Positions 1 through 5,419 of a stretch of DNA of 6,435 nucleotides are shown in pieces (position 1 is the stretch's first letter; every line of letters begins with the position of its first letter). The stretch spans positions 1-6,435 of the forward strand of contig JAEYRR010000078.1 in the NCBI GenBank assembly GCA_023435505.1, read 5' to 3'. The notes beneath the pieces were generated by a model, which saw nothing but the letters and a program-made list of their open reading frames with translations, was not told where the DNA came from and searched no databases. A program made the position numbers and the translations under genes. The DNA comes from Bacillota bacterium (GTDB lineage: Bacteria > Bacillota > Clostridia > Lachnospirales > Lachnospiraceae).

Positions 1-226
1 GATGAAGCCAGGCTGCAGAATACCCTTCCTTCTTTCGTTGAATATTATTCGGGCTCTGGTCACCTTGGTAGTATTTCACTCCAGCAAAGAACTCCTTTGG
101 AGTATATTTCGACAGGTCATGAAGCAAGCCCTGCTTATATAATCCAACCTTAAAGCAATGCTTCCTCACCATTCCTCTATGATCATTTATTGTTTTCAAA
201 TGCCCGATAAAATTCTGTATAAACAT
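1..226 (-). CDS. DUF5662-family protein, N-terminal 75 residues (3' end outside window)
   Basis: An open minus-strand frame starts at ATG 226-224 and runs off the left edge without a stop, so 75 codons are visible. An AGGAG sits 9 bases upstream of the ATG (about 236-240), which supports this start. Visible features are an N-terminal segment rich in His and Lys, the motif LLHDLSKY with an adjacent His-Asp pair at residues 36-37, then KYYQGDQSPNN (51-61) and a terminal AAWLH. I recognise this pattern from the DUF5662 family, small proteins of unknown function common in Clostridia. The HD pair and other conserved histidines suggest a metal-binding, HD-like helical fold, but that is inference and no activity is established. 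The gene begins only 20 bp after the antiporter stop with no terminator between, so the two are probably co-transcribed. The missing C-terminal part normally carries more conserved histidines. Confidence 0.85.
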   Translation of the reverse strand, partial: MFIQNFIGHLKTINDHRGMVRKHCFKVGLYKQGLLHDLSKYTPKEFFAGVKYYQGDQSPNNIQRKKEGYSAAWLH

Positions 227-246
227 TGCACACTTCTCCTGTTCTT

Positions 247-1464
247 CTAATGTGCTGCCTGAGGAAGCACCTCTTTACTGCAGTCAGTATCTGACTCTTC
301 CTTTTCCTTATGATACAGTATCTTCAAAAAAATCGGAGTAACAACAGAAGAAGTAATAATGAGAAAGATTACCGCAGCAAAATAAACAGAATCCATCAGT
401 CCTACTGCCAACCCTTTCTGACCGACAATAAGAGCCACTTCACCTCTTGTCATCATTCCAACTCCTATACGTAAGGAATCTTTTCCTTTAAATCCACATA
501 CTTTTGCCATTAAGCCACAGCCTATAATCTTAGTTATAAGCGCCACGATTACAAACGCTACTGCAAAGACTAGAATGGCAGGTGTAATTCCCTTAATTTC
601 TGTCTTTAACCCAATACTTGCAAAGAAAATTGGTCCGAATAACATATAAGAATTAATATCCAGCTTACGAACTATGTAATCTGAAGATTTTATATTGCAA
701 AGAATCAACCCAGCTACATATGCTCCAGTAATATCTGCAATACCAAAATATTTCTCTGCACAATAGGATAAAGCAAAACATAATGCCAGACCATAAATCG
801 GAAGTCTTTGTCTATGGGGCCATCTTCTATCCATGAGTTTAAATACCAGATACGCCACAAATCCTATTATGATACAAAATACAAAGAATAAACCAGTATT
901 TAAAAGTACATGTATCGGTCTAACTTCAGGATTTTTGAATCCTATCACAAAGGTCAGAACCAAGATACCTATAATATCATCTATTACTGCTGCACTAAGA
1001 ATTGTTGTTCCTACCAAACCTTTTAGTCTGCCCATTTCTCTTAAGGTAGAAACTGTAATACTTACGGAGGTCGCTGTCATAATAACTCCAATAAATACTG
1101 CTCGGTAGAATTCATCAGTACCTGTTGCTGCAAATCCAAAGAAACAGGAGTACAATAAAAATCCTCCAACAAGTGGTACCAATACACCGACACAGGCAAT
1201 CAATAGCGCTTTGGGACCTGTCTTAACAAGATCCTTTATGTCTGTTTCCATACCTGCCATGAACATAATCATAATAACACCAATCTCGGCCATCTGTACA
1301 AGGAACTTACTGGAGTCTACCACACCTAATACATTCGGTCCAATGATTAACCCAGCAATAATCTCTCCTACAACCTGAGGAGCATTTAGCTTACGTGCAA
1401 GTAGACCAAAACACTTAGCAGCAATGATTATAATAGCCAGGTCTTTAAAAAACTCATAACTCAA
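247..1464 (-). CDS. CPA2-family cation/proton antiporter (Na+/H+ or K+/H+ exchanger, NapA/GerN/Kef-like)
   Basis: A 405-residue integral membrane protein with about 12 hydrophobic segments covering residues 5-385, matching the Na_H_Exchanger fold. It probably exchanges Na+ or K+ for protons across the cytoplasmic membrane, in pH and salt homeostasis. Diagnostic pieces are NAPQVVGEIIAGLIIGP (27-43), an unwound-helix region TATSVSITVS (130-139), the paired ion-binding aspartates Asp162-Asp163 in VIDDIIG, FFASIGLKTE (280-289), Lys312 in a late helix where NapA/NhaA have a functional lysine, and MTRGEVALIV (338-347). The Asp-Asp pair is typical of electrogenic CPA2 members. There is no C-terminal RCK/TrkA-N domain, so this is the short NapA/GerN architecture and not full KefB/KefC; the tail after about 387 is short and acidic. 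The start is TTG at 1464-1462, with AGAGG nine bases upstream. The next Met is residue 58, too late because it would delete the first helix. Ion specificity cannot be read from sequence. Confidence 0.9.
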   Translation of the reverse strand: MSYEFFKDLAIIIIAAKCFGLLARKLNAPQVVGEIIAGLIIGPNVLGVVDSSKFLVQMAEIGVIMIMFMAGMETDIKDLVKTGPKALLIACVGVLVPLVGGFLLYSCFFGFAATGTDEFYRAVFIGVIMTATSVSITVSTLREMGRLKGLVGTTILSAAVIDDIIGILVLTFVIGFKNPEVRPIHVLLNTGLFFVFCIIIGFVAYLVFKLMDRRWPHRQRLPIYGLALCFALSYCAEKYFGIADITGAYVAGLILCNIKSSDYIVRKLDINSYMLFGPIFFASIGLKTEIKGITPAILVFAVAFVIVALITKIIGCGLMAKVCGFKGKDSLRIGVGMMTRGEVALIVGQKGLAVGLMDSVYFAAVIFLIITSSVVTPIFLKILYHKEKEESDTDCSKEVLPQAAH

Positions 1465-1473
1465 ATTCAGTCG

Positions 1474-1478
1474 CCTCT
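1474..1478 (-). promoter_or_regulatory. Ribosome binding site deciding the TTG start of the antiporter
   Basis: AGAGG on the minus strand lies nine bases upstream of TTG 1464-1462. The frame is closed upstream by a TGA at 1488-1486, and no in-frame ATG occurs before residue 58, so this site supports the TTG initiation codon. Confidence 0.6.
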
Positions 1479-1499
1479 TCCCAATTCATTATCGGACAT

Positions 1500-1528
1500 A
1501 GTATAATCCAATAAATTATAAAAAGCAA
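1500..1528 (-). promoter_or_regulatory. Possible sigma-A promoter for the antiporter-DUF5662 pair
   Basis: On the minus strand, TTGCTT (1528-1523) is separated by 17 bases from TATACT (1505-1500). The -10 matches the consensus at five of six positions, while the -35 matches at only three. A second box, TATAAT, lies at 1520-1515 without a good -35 partner. Transcription would start near 1493, leaving a leader of about 30 bases. The surrounding 104-bp gap is very AT-rich, so chance matches are likely. The call rests mainly on position: this is the only sizeable gap before the antiporter gene. Confidence 0.35.
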
Positions 1529-1568
1529 GAAAAAACGACGCTAAAATTTGACATCTTTAGTGAATCCC

Positions 1569-3026
1569 TTAATTAGAATACTGATAATCATAGCTATAGC
1601 TTACTGTAATCTTACTAGTTCTTAAATCTACAATGCTTTTTACATTTTTAGAGGAAAAAGTAAAGGTCAATGCCTTTGCTTTATATTTTTTAAGATTTAG
1701 CTGAATGTTCTTATAAGATTGTTTTGCTACTAGTTTATTACCAACATATATCGAAATACTGATATTGTTATATCTTTCGACTTTCTTATAGGTAGTTGAA
1801 TTAACTGCATAACATTTATAAATTAGTTGTCCACCTGAATAGTAAAAGGAAGCATTGGAAAGACTTACTTTTCCTTTTCTCATATAGCGACCATTCTTTA
1901 TTGGTGTGGTTTCAAATACATTGGATTTAACAGTGACCTTACATTTTAAGGTCTTACCATCCACCTTTGCATAAACATAACAGCTACCCTTCTTCTCCCC
2001 TTTCACAATACCATCTTTCACTGTGGCTATCTCTTTATTTGAGCTTTCCCAGGTAACTTTACCGGAACCACCCTTAACTTTTAGAATTCTTTTAAAGCCA
2101 TTGGTGACATTGATTCCCTCCACACCTTCTCCGCTGCTGTTGACGATACTAGGATCGGTTACCTTTACCTTACAAGTAAGTTTATAGGTTCCGCTAACTG
2201 CAGTTATGGTAACTGTACCACTTTTCTTTGCGGTAACTACTCCATTTTTTACTGTAGCAACCTTGCTGTTAGAAGTCTCCCAAGTTACTTTACCCTTTAG
2301 ATAAAGAACTTTTAAAGTGAAACTTTTGCTTTTTGCTATCACTTTACGAGAACTATTTAAAGCTGGTTTTCTAACACTGACCTTACAACTTACTTTCATA
2401 GAACCGTCTTTTAAAGATGCCGTTATGGTACAGGTTCCTGGTCCTTTCGCTGATACCACTCCTCTACTAACTGTAGCTACCTTTGCAGCACTTGTCTTCC
2501 AAACAAGCTCTTTATTTACTGCATCTAACGGACTAACAGTTGCGTTAAGTTTAAGCTTGTCCTTTATATTCATGGTATATGTGGTTTTATTTAATGTTAT
2601 CTTTTCTACAATCTGATTTACTTTAATATGTACAGTAACTGACTTTAGGTCTGTTTTGGTGGTAAATGTTATACTTAACGTCTTTCCTGCATCCTCTTTA
2701 GCTGGGTTTAGGTGTAGCGAAGAATCGCTATCATCTTTTGTAATGTTACTTTTCGCAGGATTTCCTTGCTCATCTATAATTGCAATCTCCTCCACCGGTA
2801 GTGGATTCACTAAATCCTCTGTTTTAAATACACCGAATTCATATTCTTTTAAAGGTGTAACCTGTGTAATCGCATCCCCTGTAATCGCTTTATCATTTAC
2901 TTTTACTACTAGCTCGGTTACCCCATCATCTGCTAAAACTGGGGCAGACTGTAGAATAAATAACAAAGCCAGACTGGCTATTACTCCCAAAAAACCACTT
3001 ACTACTTTCTTTACTGCATTTCTCAT
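1569..3026 (-). CDS. Secreted protein with three bacterial Ig-like (BIG2) domains
   Basis: A 485-residue exported protein. Residues 1-32 form a Sec signal peptide: basic start (Arg2, Lys6, Lys7), hydrophobic core about 8-26, and a VLA cleavage site before Asp33-Asp34. Residues 33-140 are a beta-rich segment I do not recognise. Three BIG2 repeats follow at about 141-218, 219-291 and 292-368, each with the pattern W-[KE]-[TS]-S, then [VI]-A-T-V, G-[IV]-V, and a final strand ending C-K-V-[ST/K]-V. The C-terminal 115 residues (about 370-485) are rich in Lys, Tyr and Ser, probably another beta domain of unknown type. There is no LPXTG motif, SLH domain, choline-binding repeat or C-terminal membrane helix, so release or charge-based wall association is possible. 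BIG2 domains usually serve as spacers or adhesive modules; no binding partner can be deduced. AGGAGG (3038-3033) six bases before the ATG is a strong ribosome binding site. The gene begins 20 bp after the GNAT stop, suggesting co-transcription. Confidence 0.85.
   Translation of the reverse strand: MRNAVKKVVSGFLGVIASLALLFILQSAPVLADDGVTELVVKVNDKAITGDAITQVTPLKEYEFGVFKTEDLVNPLPVEEIAIIDEQGNPAKSNITKDDSDSSLHLNPAKEDAGKTLSITFTTKTDLKSVTVHIKVNQIVEKITLNKTTYTMNIKDKLKLNATVSPLDAVNKELVWKTSAAKVATVSRGVVSAKGPGTCTITASLKDGSMKVSCKVSVRKPALNSSRKVIAKSKSFTLKVLYLKGKVTWETSNSKVATVKNGVVTAKKSGTVTITAVSGTYKLTCKVKVTDPSIVNSSGEGVEGINVTNGFKRILKVKGGSGKVTWESSNKEIATVKDGIVKGEKKGSCYVYAKVDGKTLKCKVTVKSNVFETTPIKNGRYMRKGKVSLSNASFYYSGGQLIYKCYAVNSTTYKKVERYNNISISIYVGNKLVAKQSYKNIQLNLKKYKAKALTFTFSSKNVKSIVDLRTSKITVSYSYDYQYSN
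1923..2606 (-). repeat. Three tandem BIG2 coding repeats
   Basis: Within the secreted-protein gene, three units of about 73-78 codons lie at 2606-2373, 2372-2154 and 2153-1923. The second and third units share a nearly identical stretch encoding GKVTWE[TS]SN, at about 2275-2293 and 2044-2062, 231 bases apart. The repeats have diverged at the DNA level elsewhere, so slippage between them is unlikely to be frequent. Confidence 0.75.
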
Positions 3027-3032
3027 AATCTA

Positions 3033-3038
3033 CCTCCT
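3033..3038 (-). promoter_or_regulatory. Strong ribosome binding site of the BIG2 protein gene
   Basis: A perfect AGGAGG lies six bases upstream of ATG 3026-3024, in the 20-bp spacer after the GNAT stop codon. It is the best Shine-Dalgarno match in the window and implies efficient translation of the exported protein. Confidence 0.75.
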
Positions 3039-3046
3039 ATTTAAGA

Positions 3047-3850
3047 TTAAATTCCTAATTCATAAAGCTTCCCCTTCTCTATAAACCCACTTTTATGATA
3101 TGTACCATTGGATGGCGGATAGGCGGCATCTGCATAAACCATAGCAGTTCTGCCCTCTTTATAAATACTGGAAGCAAGTTCATGCATCAGCATACACCCA
3201 TAACCCTTCCTCCTCATAACTGGATGGGTATATACTCTGTTAATTCTGGCTTGATTTGGTAAACGGTGTGCCACAAAAGCAAGAGAGACTATTCTTTGAT
3301 CCGGATTCAGCCATACATAGGTATTGCCTGAGCTAACCATCCATGCAGCCTCCTTCTTTAAGTCAGTGACACTGACACCCAGATGCTCCATCTCATTAAT
3401 ATCTCTAGCCCGAAATTCTGCCACCTTCTGCACCATAGACAGATTAGCCTGCTCCATATGGCCTCTTTTTTCTAAAGGTAACTCCGTAGGACTCCATCCA
3501 TATGCCACCATTTCCGTAATGATTCTGCACTTTTCATGAAGGATACTCTCCACAACCGACTTCATATATGCCGATATTTCCGGCTTTACCATTAAGGTGG
3601 TGAAACTTTTCCAATTAAACTGGGTAGTAAGACATTCTGTTAATGAGACTAGTTCTTCTTCCGTCACTTGGTCATGTGTCCATATCCAGATTGGCGTTTT
3701 AAAGTTTGCCTGACAGACAACCACATGCTTCTGATCCGTGTATATTCTTGCACTTTCATGCTCTGAAGCTAAAGACAGCAGATTAAACCTTATCTCGTCC
3801 TCTATATACAGATTCCGGTTCAGATGAGCCACCTGCTTGATTTGCCCCAT
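3047..3850 (-). CDS. GNAT-family N-acetyltransferase with an extra N-terminal domain
   Basis: A 267-residue cytoplasmic protein counted from ATG 3850-3848. Its C-terminal half carries a GNAT fold: IVSLAFVAH (187-195) is the central strand, followed by INRVYTHPVMRRKGYG (203-218), whose RRKGYG is the acetyl-CoA pyrophosphate-binding motif A. YADAAYPPSNGTYHKSGF (239-256) is motif B, ending in the usual Y-x-x-x-G-F. It should transfer an acetyl group from acetyl-CoA to an amine, but the substrate is unknown. Residues 1 to about 135 are not obviously a standard GNAT domain; they may be a degenerate second GNAT or a substrate-recognition module. The frame can extend seven codons to TTG 3871-3869, but the ATG has GGAG five bases upstream inside a longer G-run and is preferred. 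The gene lies 107 bp downstream of proA and 20 bp upstream of the BIG2 gene, so it probably shares a transcript with the latter. Confidence 0.85.
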   Translation of the reverse strand: MGQIKQVAHLNRNLYIEDEIRFNLLSLASEHESARIYTDQKHVVVCQANFKTPIWIWTHDQVTEEELVSLTECLTTQFNWKSFTTLMVKPEISAYMKSVVESILHEKCRIITEMVAYGWSPTELPLEKRGHMEQANLSMVQKVAEFRARDINEMEHLGVSVTDLKKEAAWMVSSGNTYVWLNPDQRIVSLAFVAHRLPNQARINRVYTHPVMRRKGYGCMLMHELASSIYKEGRTAMVYADAAYPPSNGTYHKSGFIEKGKLYELGI

Positions 3851-3855
3851 ACGTT

Positions 3856-3862
3856 CTCCCCC
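3856..3862 (-). promoter_or_regulatory. Ribosome binding site choosing ATG 3850 for the GNAT gene
   Basis: GGGGGAG on the minus strand ends five bases before ATG 3850-3848. The alternative TTG at 3871 has only a GGGGG run four bases upstream (3880-3876), with no GGAG, so the ATG is the better start. Confidence 0.6.
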
Positions 3863-3899
3863 TTCTACCAAAGAGCCCCCTACATATCCCTTATTTTAA

Positions 3900-3928
3900 A
3901 GAATCGAGTAGGTACCCTACTCGATCCT
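3900..3928 (-). terminator. Hairpin after proA: weak terminator or attenuator
   Basis: A perfect 10-bp inverted repeat, ATCGAGTAGG (3903-3912) and CCTACTCGAT (3916-3925), flanks a 3-base loop. In minus-strand RNA the stem extends to 13 pairs through one G-U, one G-C and one A-U pair. It starts 30 bases after the proA stop. The downstream run is poor (TCTTT then AAAATAA), so termination may be incomplete and allow read-through into the GNAT gene. The plus-strand side has no T-run. A dyad operator is an alternative, but the tight 3-base loop favours an RNA hairpin. Confidence 0.6.
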
Positions 3929-3957
3929 AGTTGCATCTTCCCTAATGACTTTGGCGT

Positions 3958-5238
3958 CTATCTGATGTCTTTAAAATGAAATTGTCTTCGTCCTTCTGCA
4001 TAATCCGCTACGATATGTCCGTCTCCGAATAATTTATATTTATAAGTTACTAAACCGTCCAAGCCAACAGGACCTCTTGCATGAAGTTTTCCTGTGCTGA
4101 CCCCGACTTCAGCACCAAAGCCATAGCGGAAACCATCTGCAAATCTTGTGGAACAATTCTGATATACCCCTGCTGAATCCACTAACATCATAAAATGCTT
4201 TGCTGCTTCTTTATCCTCTGTCAGTATGCAGTCTGTATGGTGAGAGCCATATCGGTTTATATGATCGATGGCCTCCTCCATATCCTTTACTAACTTGATG
4301 GAGATAATATAATCCAGATACTCTGTGGCAAAATCCTCTTCTGTTGCAGGATTACAGGAAATGATGTCCTGTACTTCCTTCGTTCCGCGAATCTCCACAT
4401 TCTTAGCCTCCAAGGCCTCTTTTAATTGTGGTAACAGCTTAGAGGCAACAGCTTCATGTACAAGAAGAGTCTCTGCTGCATTACAAACTGCTACGTACTG
4501 GGTCTTGGCATCTACAATAATGTCAATAGACTTCTTAATATCGGCATCCTTATCTGCATATATATGACAAATTCCGTCTGCATGACCCATAACTGGGATC
4601 TTCGAATGATCCATAATGTAACGTACAAAGCTATTAGAACCTCTAGGTATAATCAAATCTACAGACTCATGACAGGATAGCAATTCATTAATCTCTTCTC
4701 TAGCCTCTACCTGGAAGAGGGAAGCCTCTGGCATACCAGCTTTAACCGCTGCTTCATATATGGTGTTGAATAGGACCTTATTGGTTTTTAGAGCCTCACT
4801 ACCACCCTTTAATATAGCGCAGTTACCACTCTTAATACAAAGGCCAGAGATCTGCACCATAGCGTCTGGTCTTGCCTCAAATATTACGCCAATCACACCG
4901 ATTGGACAGGTTTCTTTGACTAATGTCAAGCCCTGATCTAGTTCTCGTTCAAACTGTACCTTACCAACAGGGTCAGAAAGGTTTATAAGCTCATGAAGTC
5001 CGGATACCACATCCTCTAACTTCTTCTCATCAAATTTTAAACGTTTCAGTATTGGAGCAGCTATTCCTGCTTCTTTCGCCGCTTCCATATCCTCTACATT
5101 GGCCGTGAGAATATTTTCTTTATTAGCCAAAAGGGCCTCGGCTATGGCTAAAAGAGCAGCATCCCGTTGTGCTTTTGTGGTTGCTGCAAGCTTTGAACTG
5201 TCTAATTTCATTCTTCTTGCCTGTTCACTTATATTCAT
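3958..5238 (-). CDS. proA: Glutamate-5-semialdehyde dehydrogenase (gamma-glutamyl phosphate reductase)
   Basis: A complete 426-residue cytoplasmic enzyme of normal family length. It reduces gamma-glutamyl phosphate with NADPH to glutamate 5-semialdehyde, the second step of proline synthesis, working after ProB and before ProC. Recognised segments are CPIGVIGVIFEARPDA (111-126), the nucleotide-binding region ending ILKGGSEA (142-149), PVMGHADGICH (215-225), the catalytic cysteine Cys252 in VCNAAETLL, and the C-terminal signature from SAGVYQNCSTRFADGFRYG (355-373) to GPVGLDGLVTYKYKLFGDG (389-407). All key residues are present. The start is ATG 5238-5236, with AGGAG nine bases upstream. Two good promoters lie just upstream and a hairpin follows the stop. 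proB, often adjacent to proA, is not next to it here: the upstream neighbour is an acyl-CoA ligase with its own terminator, and proB must lie elsewhere if present. The leader from the proximal promoter is only about 27 bases, too short for a T-box or riboswitch. Confidence 0.97.
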   Translation of the reverse strand: MNISEQARRMKLDSSKLAATTKAQRDAALLAIAEALLANKENILTANVEDMEAAKEAGIAAPILKRLKFDEKKLEDVVSGLHELINLSDPVGKVQFERELDQGLTLVKETCPIGVIGVIFEARPDAMVQISGLCIKSGNCAILKGGSEALKTNKVLFNTIYEAAVKAGMPEASLFQVEAREEINELLSCHESVDLIIPRGSNSFVRYIMDHSKIPVMGHADGICHIYADKDADIKKSIDIIVDAKTQYVAVCNAAETLLVHEAVASKLLPQLKEALEAKNVEIRGTKEVQDIISCNPATEEDFATEYLDYIISIKLVKDMEEAIDHINRYGSHHTDCILTEDKEAAKHFMMLVDSAGVYQNCSTRFADGFRYGFGAEVGVSTGKLHARGPVGLDGLVTYKYKLFGDGHIVADYAEGRRQFHFKDIR

Positions 5239-5271
5239 ATGCCATGTCTCCTTCTTTACTTAATTTTTCCT

Positions 5272-5300
5272 ATTATACTCTAAATAGTTTCTTTGTTCAA
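5272..5300 (-). promoter_or_regulatory. proA proximal promoter (sigma-A type)
   Basis: On the minus strand, TTGAAC (5300-5295) is separated by exactly 17 bases from a perfect TATAAT (5277-5272). The predicted start is near 5265, about 27 bases before the proA ATG. This is the best promoter match in the window. Confidence 0.8.
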
Positions 5301-5321
5301 GAATTCCGTTACTCTTTTTCT

Positions 5322-5350
5322 ATTATAACAGAAGCTAAAGATTATGAGAA
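5322..5350 (-). promoter_or_regulatory. proA distal promoter (sigma-A type)
   Basis: On the minus strand, TTCTCA (5350-5345) is separated by 17 bases from a second perfect TATAAT (5327-5322). The -35 matches at four of six positions. The -10 boxes of the two promoters lie exactly 50 bp apart. It sits just downstream of the ligase terminator, so it would fire into proA only. Confidence 0.55.
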
Positions 5351-5369
5351 ATGTTTTTATAAAGTAACG

Positions 5370-5398
5370 AAAAAAGCGGCAGGGCATAAGCCCTGCCG
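5370..5398 (-). terminator. Intrinsic terminator of the acyl-CoA ligase gene
   Basis: In minus-strand RNA, CGGCAGGGC (5398-5390) pairs perfectly over 9 bp with GCCCTGCCG (5385-5377) around a TTAT loop. One C follows, then six U residues (5375-5370). It begins 21 bases after the ligase stop. GC-rich stem, short loop and U-tract make this a classic Rho-independent terminator, separating the ligase from proA. Confidence 0.95.
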
Positions 5399-5419
5399 TC
5401 ATTTAATACTATAAGCGTT

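Noticed and set aside
1530..1560. Possible terminator after the BIG2 gene (six T residues on the minus strand at 1535-1530)
   Set aside because: The only stem before the T-run is a weak 5-bp CTAAA/TTTAG pairing with a 10-base loop, separated from the T-run by several bases. Not strong enough to call.
1548..1579. Perfect TTGACA on the plus strand at 1548-1553
   Set aside because: The nearest -10-like box (TAGAAT, 1574-1579) is 20 bases away and no plus-strand gene follows; transcription would run antisense into the BIG2 gene. Probably chance in AT-rich DNA.
3851..3871. TTG at 3871 as the GNAT start, adding seven residues
   Set aside because: The ATG at 3850 has a GGAG-containing ribosome binding site at workable spacing, and the extra residues show no domain character.
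3903..3925. Inverted repeat considered as a recombination or attachment site, or the end of a mobile element
   Set aside because: No transposase, integrase, second copy or target duplication is visible, and its position just after a stop codon fits a transcript hairpin.
833..5414. Plus-strand open frames at 833-1108, 2317-2616, 2656-3084, 3324-3539, 4325-4567, 4456-4680 and 5169-5414
   Set aside because: All but the last lie almost wholly opposite well-supported minus-strand genes, and 5169-5414 covers the proA promoters and the ligase terminator. None has a recognisable domain; they are antisense shadows.
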